Assembly (NCBI GenBank): GCA_029007115.1
Contig: JAQXHG010000054.1
Span: 1-40,649, forward strand
Direction: 5' to 3'
Origin: a bacterium
GTDB taxonomy: Bacteria; Bacillota_I; Bacilli_A; RF39; UBA660
Length of the DNA: 40,649 nucleotides
Positions 25,901 through 33,109 of the stretch are shown here, piece after piece. Every line of letters begins with the position of its first letter. Positions within the stretch are counted from its first letter, which is position 1. The notes under the pieces were generated by a model, which did no database searches, was not told the origin of the DNA, and was given only the letters and a program-made list of their open reading frames with translations. Made by a program: the position numbers and the translations under genes.

Positions 25901-26345
25901 AAGCATCTTCAACAGAAGTAGAGGCTAACATACAAAAACCAGTACTCCTACAAGCATACACATCCTGATGATCTCCAAATATTGATAATGCATGAGTTGC
26001 TAGACTTCTTGCAGCTACGTGTATAACTCCAGGTAACATCTCTCCTGCTATTTTATACATAGATGGTATCATTAATAATAAACCTTGAGATGCGGTAAAT
26101 GTTGTAGTTAAACTTCCTGCTTGAAGAGAACCATGCATTAATGCAGATGCACCAGCTTCACTTTGCATTTGAGTTACTTTAACTGTATCATTAAAAATAT
26201 TTAATTTTCCTTCACTACTCCACTTATCAACTAAAGTTGCCATAGGACTTGCAGGTGTTATTGGATATATTCCACATAACTCACTAAATAAATATGCTCC
26301 CTTAGCACAAGCTTCATTACCATCAATTATATAACTTTTTTTCAT
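22935..26345 (-). CDS. nifJ: Pyruvate:ferredoxin (flavodoxin) oxidoreductase
   Basis: A single-chain PFOR that oxidises pyruvate to acetyl-CoA and CO2 and reduces ferredoxin or flavodoxin. Domains run as in the family: the N-terminal pyrimidine-binding part (YPITPASPMATLVDKW), the gamma domain, two 4Fe-4S motifs (CIECNQCAFVCP and CTGCGLCIKSCP), the proximal cluster (GACAGCGEAAY) and the TPP-binding GGDGWAYDIGYGGLDH. About 1,136 residues is a normal length. The ATG at 26345 is preferred because GGGTG lies before it; the upstream in-frame ATG at 26357 overlaps a TATAAT and lacks a ribosome binding site. It marks an anaerobic metabolism. Confidence 0.97.
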   Translation of the reverse strand: MKKSYIIDGNEACAKGAYLFSELCGIYPITPASPMATLVDKWSSEGKLNIFNDTVKVTQMQSEAGASALMHGSLQAGSLTTTFTASQGLLLMIPSMYKIAGEMLPGVIHVAARSLATHALSIFGDHQDVYACRSTGFCMLASTSVEDAYYMSIVSHLSAIEGSLPFMHFFDGFRTSHELNKVSLLDDKEVLKLVNFDRIYEFKDRALNIGKEITRGTSQTGDVYFQNTEARNKYYDMIPGIVANNMKKLNDLAGTNYKPFNYYGDSNATHVIVAMGSVCDTIKSVVDKLNSEGKHVGLIEVHLYRPFSSKYLLSVLPGTVKIVSVLDRTKEAGSNGEPLYLDVVSVLKDKNIKVVGGRYGLSSKDVPLKDINAVFENMFNSNPKNNFTIGIIDDVTNLSLESKEIKIENNYKEIKVFGFGSDGMVGASKNFMKVLGDMEGNYVQGYFEYDSKKSGGVTISHLRVGPNKINAPYFLTNPDFIVVSKDIYLNRYFCLKDIKENGILLISSNKSDVELNKLLTNENKKAILDKNIKVYIANLDELNKKYNLRGKINNIICMYMLKITGYDKTEIDKFKDLVKKTYEKKGQNVVDNNLGAISEGLKYLEEIDNSIFTFVNESVNEKDFTNEVLMLRGNELKVSDFIDSKDGTFKGGTAASDKRKVSDLVPKWCSENCIECNQCAFVCPHACIRPFSLYDNELINAHLDKDEVIKSIGEENKNFYIAVNESNCTGCGLCIKSCPGKNGEKALVEGEYSERHDRISEYLFNNHENNTPFNKYTVKGIGFRKPYFEFSGACAGCGEAAYIKLITELYGKNMVIANATGCSSIYGGSLPLTPYKIPWMNSLFEDNAEFGFGIHMSYKKMRERLKKLMYKYKDEVNAEVKATFKEWIDNMEDDDYTLAIKEKLESSEIPDEIRKLIDYIPSRKVWILGGDGWAYDIGYGGLDHVLHSNENINIMVLDTEVYSNTGGQKSKSTRIGSVAEFASSGKLENKKDLFKIAMAIPNVYVASISMGANMMQTLKVLKEAYEHDGPSLIIAYSTCITQGIIGGMNNQIDEQKMLVDVGYNLLMRYNPSEDKLTIDSKEPDFTNYDTIFNHELRYKNLEVKNEEEYQRLYEENMNQSKERYYYYKDLENKQNK

Positions 26346-26381
26346 ATCATCACCCATTATATTTTAACATTTTTTTTTAAA

Positions 26382-26409
26382 GAAAAAAAGATACAATAAA
26401 TGTACCTTT
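26382..26409 (-). terminator. Terminator of the UPF0316 gene
   Basis: AAAGGTACA pairs with TGTATCTTT (one G-U pair) around a 5-base loop, followed on the minus strand by a run of T. Confidence 0.6.
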
Positions 26410-26456
26410 AATATAAATTAATATTATCTTTCATTAAAATTTATAATAATATTTAA

Positions 26457-26948
26457 CTACTTAACCTGAATTATTCTCTTAAATTTAGTTTCGCTATTTT
26501 TTATATAATTATCAATTAATTTACTTTGTTCTTTTGTTTCAGCATAAGCAGTAATTGCAAGAGTTTTCTTCCAATCTTTTGTATAACCATCTGTTGTTAA
26601 ATTTGTTATTTTATTTTCTACTAAAAAGGCTCTTAAATCTTTCATAATTTTTTTATTATCATTTAATATTACATTTACATAGGTTCTATCTTTAGAAAAT
26701 TTATTACTTATTACAAGAGCAAGTAATGTACCAATTCCACTAGCAATAGCAATAACATAAACAGTTATATCTCCTCCATCGCTTGCTGCATCAATTAATT
26801 TATAAAATATTATATTACTTATTACTACTGTTAATGCCGCTAATAATGCTTTATTCTTTTGAACTAAAATAACTTTACTAGTACTAATTATATTATCAAA
26901 AACTTTAATAAAAAAAATAATAACTAAATTAATAATAAATGCTTTCAT
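26457..26948 (-). CDS. UPF0316/DUF5698 membrane protein
   Basis: About 163 residues: three membrane helices in the first ~90 residues, then a cytosolic DUF2179-type domain (YVNVILNDNKKIMKDLRAFL). This is the UPF0316 family (B. subtilis YebE-like), of unknown function. AAAGGAGG before the ATG at 26948 fixes the start; the longer open frame to 27005 would run into the neighbouring gene. A terminator follows. Confidence 0.85.
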   Translation of the reverse strand: MKAFIINLVIIFFIKVFDNIISTSKVILVQKNKALLAALTVVISNIIFYKLIDAASDGGDITVYVIAIASGIGTLLALVISNKFSKDRTYVNVILNDNKKIMKDLRAFLVENKITNLTTDGYTKDWKKTLAITAYAETKEQSKLIDNYIKNSETKFKRIIQVK

Positions 26949-26991
26949 TCTTGCCTCCTTTAAAAAGCGCTCGAACATAATAGCATTTTTA

Positions 26992-27384
26992 TTAATAAAT
27001 GTCAACCATACTTTCTAGTTTCATTATTTCATTAATGCTACATACTACATTTACCTCTTCTACCTTAATACCATGTTCCATATAGTATAATACTTCATCA
27101 ATAGATTTATTCTTTAAAAAATTATTTTCTAGTATATCAAGATTTCTAGCATAATATTTCTCATCTTCAACTATAAAACTTAATATTTCTAAATCCAGAA
27201 TTGAAAATGCTTCTCTTAATTCAAAAGTATCAGTATCAATAAAATAAATTGAATAATAATCTTTGTTATAAATATCATCTGTGTTATATATAAGTCTTTT
27301 ATAACTATTACTATCAATATGAGATAAATCAAACAAAAAGAAAAAAATTAATAAACACAATATTTTTTTAATACAAATCACCAT
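26992..27384 (-). CDS. Secreted or membrane-anchored small protein, unknown
   Basis: A 130-residue protein with an N-terminal hydrophobic segment (about 6-20) behind a basic start, so it is probably exported or anchored. The remainder is acidic and Tyr/Ile-rich. I do not recognise a family. The start is uncertain: no clear ribosome binding site precedes the ATG at 27384. It lies 43 bases upstream of the UPF0316 gene on the same strand and may be co-transcribed with it. Confidence 0.6.
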   Translation of the reverse strand: MVICIKKILCLLIFFFLFDLSHIDSNSYKRLIYNTDDIYNKDYYSIYFIDTDTFELREAFSILDLEILSFIVEDEKYYARNLDILENNFLKNKSIDEVLYYMEHGIKVEEVNVVCSINEIMKLESMVDIY

Positions 27385-27422
27385 TATTATTATGATTACT
27401 TTTATATATTTTAAGTTTCCAA

Positions 27423-27451
27423 TTGTTGGTAAATGTTAGCTACTATATTAT
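27423..27451 (+). promoter_or_regulatory. Promoter of the arginase-family gene
   Basis: TTGTTG (27423-27428), a 17-base spacer and TATTAT (27446-27451) lie upstream of AAAGGAG and the ATG at 27514. Confidence 0.5.
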
Positions 27452-27513
27452 TATTTTACAAGTAACATAAATTGTGTTATTATTAATGAGTACTTAAAAT
27501 AAAGGAGATACAA

Positions 27514-28350
27514 ATGAAATATAAATATATTGGGTTTCCTATGAAAGATGGTTGTCATGTATATGGCGCTGATTTAGGAATCGAAATATTAAATAAACAT
27601 GTTAAAATTGATAAAATAATAGAGATTGACACTGATAAAGATGATTTAAATAATGTTATATCATCTGATACAAGACTTGCATCTTATGTTCATAAAACTA
27701 TAGATGATGGATATATACCTGTAACACTTGGTGGAGATCATAGTCTTGCAATTGGAACAATAGCTGGTGCTAGTCAAAGTGGTGAAATTGGCGTAATATG
27801 GTTTGATACACATCCAGATTGTAATACTGATAAGACAACTACTACATTTAATATACATGGTTATCCCCTTGGAGCCTCAATGGGATTTGGAAAAAAAGAA
27901 TTAACAGAACTTTATACTCCAAATACTAAAGTAAACTATCAAAACGTAGTTATGTTTGGTATTGATGATATAGATGAACCAGAAAAAAAATTAATTGAAA
28001 AATATAATATTAAAAACTATCCTCTATCAATAATAAAAGAAAAAGGAATTGAATATTGTATTAACGATGCAATTAATTATTTAAAAAACAAAGTATCAAG
28101 AATACATTTAAGTTTTGATATAGATGTTATAAATAGAAATGAATGTCCCGGAGTAAATGTTCCAAATAGATGGAATAATGGAATAACTAAACAAGAGGCA
28201 TTAAATGCATTTAAATCATTTATCAAAGATTTAAATATTACATCAATAGATATTGTGGAATATAATCCTAAAACAGATATAGAAAATAAATCTTTAAATA
28301 TAGTATTGCAAGCTATTGACACATTAGAAAAGACAAAGGACTCAAAATAA
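27514..28350 (+). CDS. Arginase/agmatinase-family ureohydrolase
   Basis: A 278-residue manganese enzyme of the ureohydrolase fold. The metal ligands are kept: GGDHS (His76), DTHPD (Asp98, His100, Asp102) and SFDID (Asp202, Asp204), with the later VEYNP matching the family's Glu. Sequence details such as DTHPDCN and HGYPLG fit arginase or formimidoylglutamase at least as well as agmatinase, so the substrate is open. AAAGGAGATACAA precedes the ATG. It is one of only two clear plus-strand protein genes here, with its own promoter and terminator. Confidence 0.88.
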   Translation: MKYKYIGFPMKDGCHVYGADLGIEILNKHVKIDKIIEIDTDKDDLNNVISSDTRLASYVHKTIDDGYIPVTLGGDHSLAIGTIAGASQSGEIGVIWFDTHPDCNTDKTTTTFNIHGYPLGASMGFGKKELTELYTPNTKVNYQNVVMFGIDDIDEPEKKLIEKYNIKNYPLSIIKEKGIEYCINDAINYLKNKVSRIHLSFDIDVINRNECPGVNVPNRWNNGITKQEALNAFKSFIKDLNITSIDIVEYNPKTDIENKSLNIVLQAIDTLEKTKDSK

Positions 28351-28369
28351 ATTATCCTTTGTCTTTTTT
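28331..28369 (+). terminator. Terminator of the arginase-family gene
   Basis: AGACAAAGGA pairs with TCCTTTGTCT and is followed by TTTTT. The stem's left arm lies inside the last codons. Confidence 0.8.
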
Positions 28370-28380
28370 ATGTCTTTAAG

Positions 28381-29166
28381 TTATTTCTTACTAATATTTT
28401 TCTTGTTATTATTTACTTTTCTTATATTATTAGCTTTCTTTTTAACTTCATTCTCTAAAGTTTCCTCATTACTTGTTTTCTCTTCTTCGTTTGTTTCATC
28501 CTCTAAACCATTTGGTAAATAACCCATAGTTCTAAGCATTTTTCTATTAGAAGAACTAACATGTAACATTACTACACCAGCAGCTACAAATGTAATTACC
28601 GCATTCCATAAAATAATTCCTGCATTTTCTTGAGAAGACTTTTTATTTTCTTCTTTTACATAGTCATTATATGCCTCAATTACATCGTATCTTTCATCTG
28701 ATTCATATAATTTTTTAATAACACTTTTAATGCTATCATCGTAATCAGAAGCATAACCTGGAAATACTTGATCTCCAATTATAATATATGGTACTCCTTG
28801 TGCTGGGTTATTCATAAATGTTGATAAATTAGTTAATAAATTAGCATTATTTTCATCATACCATGATTCAAAAGATACAACCTTAAAATATTTTCCATAT
28901 TCATCAACAATACTATTTAAGAATGTTAAAAATGAACGGCAATAACCACATCCTTGACCTCTAAATAAATAGATAGTAACTTGATCATCAGCTTCTTTAT
29001 AATTTTTTGATGACAATTCCATTTCTTCAGATTTTAATGTTTCACTTAAATCTAAATGCTTATAATCATCTAAATTAACTTCTTTTAATTCACTAGCTGC
29101 TAATACATTTGTTACGGGAGATAATACTAAAACTAAAGCAAGTAATACCCCTAATAATTTTTTCAT
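28381..29166 (-). CDS. Exported thioredoxin-like protein with C-terminal membrane helix
   Basis: 261 residues: a signal peptide (about 1-24, ending LAASE), a thioredoxin fold with the redox pair CGYC (73-76) and a cis-Pro in QGVPY (126), then a membrane helix (about 182-203) and a charged Lys/Glu/Asn tail. The fold should lie outside the cell, anchored by the helix with the basic tail inside. A role in disulfide or peroxide chemistry of exported proteins is inference. AAAGGAG sets the start. An inverted repeat lies in its promoter region. Confidence 0.85.
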   Translation of the reverse strand: MKKLLGVLLALVLVLSPVTNVLAASELKEVNLDDYKHLDLSETLKSEEMELSSKNYKEADDQVTIYLFRGQGCGYCRSFLTFLNSIVDEYGKYFKVVSFESWYDENNANLLTNLSTFMNNPAQGVPYIIIGDQVFPGYASDYDDSIKSVIKKLYESDERYDVIEAYNDYVKEENKKSSQENAGIILWNAVITFVAAGVVMLHVSSSNRKMLRTMGYLPNGLEDETNEEEKTSNEETLENEVKKKANNIRKVNNNKKNISKK

Positions 29167-29192
29167 GTAAATTTTCTCCTTTCTTATAATAC

Positions 29193-29224
29193 TATTGTAA
29201 TTTAATTTTAAAAAAATTACAATA
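29193..29224. repeat. Inverted repeat upstream of the thioredoxin-like gene
   Basis: TATTGTAATTT (29193-29203) and AAATTACAATA (29214-29224) form perfect 11-base arms around a 10-base spacer, about 25 bases before the start codon. It could be an operator or an mRNA leader hairpin. Confidence 0.5.
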
Positions 29225-29251
29225 AAACATGCATTATTTATTAATTTTCTA

Positions 29252-29282
29252 ATAAAAAAGTAAGTTTATTTATTAACTTACT
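29252..29282 (-). terminator. Terminator of the ABC exporter gene
   Basis: AGTAAGTT pairs with AACTTACT around an 8-base loop, followed on the minus strand by TTTTTATT. It overlaps the stop codon. Confidence 0.75.
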
Positions 29283-31014
29283 CTTCTGAATTTAAATTTT
29301 CTTTCTCATATAGATTTCTATATAACTTATTGTTTTTTAACAAATAATCATGGTTACCAGAATCCGATACTTTTCCATTTTCAATTATGTATATAATATC
29401 TGCATCAACTATTGTTGATAATCTATGAGCTACGATAATAACTGTATGATTTTTTACTAAGTTATCAATTGACTCTTTAATATATTTTTGTGAATTATTA
29501 TCAAGGGCACTAGTTGCCTCATCAAATAATATAATCTTACTTTTCTTTAAAAGTGTTCTTGCTATTGATAACCTTTGTTTTTGTCCGCCAGATAGATTAA
29601 CTCCACCTTCTCCTAAAATAGTGTCATATTTTTCTGGTAGTGACATAATATAATCATCTAAATATGCAATTTTAGAATATTTTCTTACTTCTTCTAAACT
29701 AACTTCCTCATCAATTAATTTAAAATTTTCAAAAATTGTTCTATTAAATATAAACGGTTCTTGTCTAATTATTGATACTTGCTTTCTAAGTTCTTGTTCA
29801 CTTAAATCTCTAATATCTATTCCATCTATACTAATAACTCCACTATCTGGATCAAACACTCTTGTAAGTAAATTAAATATTGAAGATTTACCACTACCAG
29901 ATGCACCTACTATTGCAATTTTCTTGTTTGGTTCTAATTTTAAATTAAAATCTCTAAGCAATTGTTTTTCATTTGGATAACCAAAATTAATATCTTTAAA
30001 TTCTATTACTCCTTTAATATTATTTATCGTTTTATTACCAAACTTTTCATCATCATATAACCTATTTTCTAATATTTCATTAACTCTTTGTAATGATACA
30101 TACATTTTTTGATACACTTCATTAAAATAATTAATTCTTTCTATTAATCTTGTAAAATTATATACATAATATGTCATAGCTACCAAAAATGTTAATGATA
30201 TTTTTCCATAAAACAATAATATTATACAACTAGCATATATAAAAAATTCTAACGTATTTCTAAGTATAGAAGTTGTTGTTTTATATTTAGTATTTAAAGA
30301 TACTTCTTCTATTGATTTATCAAGCAATCTACTATTAATATTTAACATATTCTTCATTAATCTTTTCTTTATTCCTAAAGTTTTTACTTCTCTTATTCCT
30401 CTTATAGATTCGTTAGTTAAAGAAGTGAATTCATCTCCTATTTTCTTTCTTTGTTTATGTAATTTAACAAGTAATGGGTTATATCTTTTAACTATAAAAT
30501 AAACAACAACAAGAAATATTAATATCTCTATTCCTATAATCCATGAATTTATAAATACATATACAAGAATACAAAATGCTGCTATTATCGATGATGATAA
30601 TTCCAATATATGTAAAAATGCAAAACTTAAAGTACTCGCATCATTATTAATTCTATTTATTATTTCGCCACTAGAAAATTTCTCAAAAGCATAAGCAGGT
30701 AAATATAAAGCTTTTTTAAATGCATTAAATTCTAATTTTCTTGTAATTTTACTTTCAAGTTTTTGAAATAAACCACTTATTCCATAATAAACAATACTAT
30801 CAAAAACTACACCAAGCATATAATATATACATAAAAAAATAAGAGCTTCTTTTATTTTTAAATTAGTTATTGCTTCAACGGCTGAGCCATGTAAATAACC
30901 TGTAAACGTATTAATAATTTCTACCAAAAAAATTAATAAACTTGCAAAAATAATTTTTACTTTTTCTTCTTTAACTAAATTCCACAGAGGCTTAAATTCA
31001 TTTTTCTTTTTCAT
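29278..31014 (-). CDS. ABC exporter, fused permease and ATPase
   Basis: A half-size exporter of 578 residues: six membrane helices (about 20-300), then an ATPase with Walker A GASGSGKSS (370-378), the signature LSGGQKQR, Walker B IILFDEATSALD and the switch His in VAHRLST. It lacks a C39 peptidase domain, so any peptide cargo would not be leader-cleaved by the transporter itself. AGGAGGTAAAA precedes the ATG. It lies 27 bases behind a 21-codon gene and shares its promoter, which makes that peptide a candidate cargo (inference); multidrug or lipid export is the alternative. Confidence 0.93.
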   Translation of the reverse strand: MKKKNEFKPLWNLVKEEKVKIIFASLLIFLVEIINTFTGYLHGSAVEAITNLKIKEALIFLCIYYMLGVVFDSIVYYGISGLFQKLESKITRKLEFNAFKKALYLPAYAFEKFSSGEIINRINNDASTLSFAFLHILELSSSIIAAFCILVYVFINSWIIGIEILIFLVVVYFIVKRYNPLLVKLHKQRKKIGDEFTSLTNESIRGIREVKTLGIKKRLMKNMLNINSRLLDKSIEEVSLNTKYKTTTSILRNTLEFFIYASCIILLFYGKISLTFLVAMTYYVYNFTRLIERINYFNEVYQKMYVSLQRVNEILENRLYDDEKFGNKTINNIKGVIEFKDINFGYPNEKQLLRDFNLKLEPNKKIAIVGASGSGKSSIFNLLTRVFDPDSGVISIDGIDIRDLSEQELRKQVSIIRQEPFIFNRTIFENFKLIDEEVSLEEVRKYSKIAYLDDYIMSLPEKYDTILGEGGVNLSGGQKQRLSIARTLLKKSKIILFDEATSALDNNSQKYIKESIDNLVKNHTVIIVAHRLSTIVDADIIYIIENGKVSDSGNHDYLLKNNKLYRNLYEKENLNSEE

Positions 31015-31041
31015 TTTTACCTCCTAATTAAACGTTATATT

Positions 31042-31107
31042 TTAGAAAGATGGAAAAAAGATTAATTCCCTTCTTTCATTAAATACATACATAATTGAAT
31101 TTTTCAT
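31042..31107 (-). CDS. 21-residue peptide upstream of the ABC exporter
   Basis: A short gene beginning MKNSIMYVFN and ending ELIFFPSF. It has a strong ribosome binding site (AAAGGAG, 7 bases before the ATG) and its own promoter (31139-31167). Its stop is 27 bases before the exporter start. The peptide is hydrophobic at both ends with a charged middle (NERRE). It could be an exported signal peptide or small bacteriocin, or a leader peptide controlling the exporter. There is no Cys or double-Gly leader. I do not recognise it. Confidence 0.6.
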   Translation of the reverse strand: MKNSIMYVFNERRELIFFPSF

Positions 31108-31138
31108 TTTTCCACTCCTTTCATTTAAATTCGACAAC

Positions 31139-31167
31139 ATCATATCAAATACAACAGAAAATATCAA
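31139..31167 (-). promoter_or_regulatory. Promoter of the peptide-exporter unit
   Basis: Minus-strand TTGATA (31162-31167), a 17-base spacer and TATGAT (31139-31144). The -35 lies inside the right arm of the preceding terminator. Confidence 0.6.
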
Positions 31168-31184
31168 CCATTTTTAGTTGATAT
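31155..31184 (-). terminator. Terminator of the macrodomain gene
   Basis: ATATCAAC pairs with GTTGATAT around an 8-base loop, with a short TTTTCTG tail on the minus strand. Confidence 0.5.
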
Positions 31185-31185
31185 A

Positions 31186-31692
31186 TTATTTAACACTCAT
31201 ATACACTTGATAATCATTCTCATTATAACAAGAAAGGATAACATTAATATTAGGATAATTTAAACTTTTTAATGTATTCAATACTACCCTAGCAGCCTCT
31301 TTTTTTGGGTATCCATATACTCCCGTACTAATGCATGGAAAAGCTATTGTAATTTCTTCTAAGTTATTAGAGACTCTATATTTTTCTGCTAAAGCAATAG
31401 AATTTTTATAACAATTTGATAATAATTCTTCATTATTATTACCTTTTTTATATATAGGCCCAACAGTATGAATTATTCTATCACATGGTAATTTATATGC
31501 ACTTGTCATTTTAGCTTCACCAGTATTACAACCATTTAATCTCTTACACTCATCAAGTAACTCTTTTCCAGCTTTTCTATGTATTTGGCCGTCAACCCCT
31601 TCTCCACCAAGTAAACTCTTATTAGCTGCATTTACTATAATATCTACATCAAGTGAAGTAATATCACATATCATTGTTTGTATATCTTTCAT
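31186..31692 (-). CDS. Macrodomain protein, O-acetyl-ADP-ribose deacetylase type
   Basis: A 168-residue stand-alone macrodomain. It has IVNAANKSLLGGEGVDGQIH (the ADP-ribose loop with the conserved Asn-Ala-Ala-Asn), CDRIIHTVGPIY and FPCISTGVYGYP. This matches MacroD/YmdB-type enzymes that remove ADP-ribose or O-acetyl-ADP-ribose. GGAGGATAAAAT sets the start. It follows the VWA gene by 68 bases and likely shares its mRNA. Confidence 0.92.
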   Translation of the reverse strand: MKDIQTMICDITSLDVDIIVNAANKSLLGGEGVDGQIHRKAGKELLDECKRLNGCNTGEAKMTSAYKLPCDRIIHTVGPIYKKGNNNEELLSNCYKNSIALAEKYRVSNNLEEITIAFPCISTGVYGYPKKEAARVVLNTLKSLNYPNINVILSCYNENDYQVYMSVK

Positions 31693-31760
31693 ATTTTATC
31701 CTCCATAGACATTTTATCATACAATTCTCTTACTTATACAAAAAATAACTTAATTATTTA

Positions 31761-32372
31761 TTATTCATTCTCTTTTATGTAATCATCTAATTCTTTTTTC
31801 CATGAAGAATCAATATGATCTTTAGAACAATAGTTTTCACTAGCATAAGACACCGCTTTAAATAATTTTGATACTCCTTTTTTATCTTTTCTATAATTAG
31901 CTATATTTTCTTTATTAATTCCAATACTTTGTCCTTCACTATATGAATCAATATCCGCCCCTATGTACATAAACTCCCATTCTTTATGTCCTTGTATCAT
32001 CTCTTTTATTTGTTCTTTACTATATCTATGTGAAGCATTCTCATACCCATCTGTTGTAATAATAAACATTACTTTCTCTGCTTTTTCATTTTCCATAAAT
32101 TTTATTGACTCCCCTAACGCATCAAGTAATGCCGTGCATCCCCTTACAAAATATTTTTCTTCAGTTAAATTAGGAACATCACTAACATTTTTCCTTTTAG
32201 TTAATATTTCATACTTATCATCAAATAATATTGTTGTTATTTTTACATTTTTATTTTTGAAATCATTAATATAACCATTATATCCTCCAATCGTATCCTT
32301 TTCAGTACCTCTCATAGAACCACTTCTATCAAGTATAAAAACTACATCCATTAATTTTTCTCTTTCTTTCAT
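31761..32372 (-). CDS. Von Willebrand factor A (VWA) domain protein
   Basis: A cytosolic single VWA domain of about 203 residues with a complete metal-ion-dependent adhesion site: DRSGSM near the start, the Thr in GCTALLDAL and the Asp in ITTDGYENAS. No signal peptide or membrane helix is seen. Such small VWA proteins with macrodomains occur in predicted stress or defence cassettes. The start is taken at the ATG at 32372 because AAAGGAG would be too close to the upstream in-frame ATG at 32381. It is divergent from the HTH gene with overlapping promoters. Confidence 0.85.
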   Translation of the reverse strand: MKEREKLMDVVFILDRSGSMRGTEKDTIGGYNGYINDFKNKNVKITTILFDDKYEILTKRKNVSDVPNLTEEKYFVRGCTALLDALGESIKFMENEKAEKVMFIITTDGYENASHRYSKEQIKEMIQGHKEWEFMYIGADIDSYSEGQSIGINKENIANYRKDKKGVSKLFKAVSYASENYCSKDHIDSSWKKELDDYIKENE

Positions 32373-32414
32373 ATATAACATCTCCTTTTCTTTTACATAA
32401 TACTAAAAACATTC

Positions 32415-32464
32415 ACTATATTGGTCTATTAATAAGCGACAATTTATACTTTATATGATAAAAT
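32415..32464. promoter_or_regulatory. Overlapping divergent promoters between the VWA and HTH genes
   Basis: Minus strand: TTGTCG (32437-32442), 16 bases, TATAGT (32415-32420). Plus strand: GCGACA (32436-32441), 17 bases, TAAAAT (32459-32464). The two -35 elements coincide, so one bound regulator could control both directions. Confidence 0.55.
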
Positions 32465-32506
32465 ATTCTTATAATTATTATTTCTTTATTAAAAGGGAGA
32501 AAAAAT

Positions 32507-33046
32507 ATGAATGATATAAAAAACAAATTAAAATTATTTATTAATAATAATCTAGTTGATGAAGTTAAAAAAACTAAATTAGTTAATAATATTAGCATCT
32601 TTAAGGATGAAGAATCAGTTAATATTGACAATAAAAGTTCATTCTATAAAATTAAAAAAACAAATAAAAATTCAAATATAGAAGATTATTTTAATAAACA
32701 TAATCAATATAGTGATTTTCAAACTATGTTATTTAAACTTATAGATGATAGAAACTTAAAAGATTCTGATGTTTATAATAAAGTGCATATTGATAGAAGA
32801 TTATTTTCTAAAATAAGAAGTGATAATAATTATCATCCAAGTAAAGAAACAATAATTCTTTTAGCAATAGCATTAGAATTAACAGAATATGAATTAGATG
32901 AACTTTTAAATAGTGCATCATATTCATTACCTAAAAACAATAAGTATGATTTAATAATAAGATTTTGTTTCATTAATAAAATATTTAAGATTTCTGATAT
33001 AAATGAATTATTACATGAATATAATTATAAACTATTTAACTATTAA
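32507..33046 (+). CDS. HTH (XRE-like) regulator
   Basis: A 179-residue protein. The N-terminal ~65 residues are Lys/Asn-rich and variable. The C-terminal half carries a helix-turn-helix-like segment (VYNKVHIDRRLFSKIRSDNN, then HPSKETIILLAIALELT) of a type widespread in Bacillota and often encoded beside macrodomain, kinase or VWA genes. GGGAG lies before the ATG. The position across overlapping promoters from the VWA-macrodomain genes suggests that it regulates them, which is inference. Confidence 0.8.
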   Translation: MNDIKNKLKLFINNNLVDEVKKTKLVNNISIFKDEESVNIDNKSSFYKIKKTNKNSNIEDYFNKHNQYSDFQTMLFKLIDDRNLKDSDVYNKVHIDRRLFSKIRSDNNYHPSKETIILLAIALELTEYELDELLNSASYSLPKNNKYDLIIRFCFINKIFKISDINELLHEYNYKLFNY

Positions 33047-33070
33047 CTTATTAAAAATACATCATAATAA

Positions 33071-33109
33071 AAAAAATACATTTCTTTATTATATAAATGT
33101 ATTTTTTTA
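33071..33109. terminator. Bidirectional terminator between HTH and U32 genes
   Basis: AAAAAAATACATTT pairs with AAATGTATTTTTTT, giving U-tails in both directions between converging genes. It slightly overlaps the U32 stop codon. Confidence 0.8.

Noticed and set aside
32416-32631. Minus-strand 71-codon frame
   Set aside because: Antisense to the HTH gene start and across the divergent promoter; no ribosome binding site.
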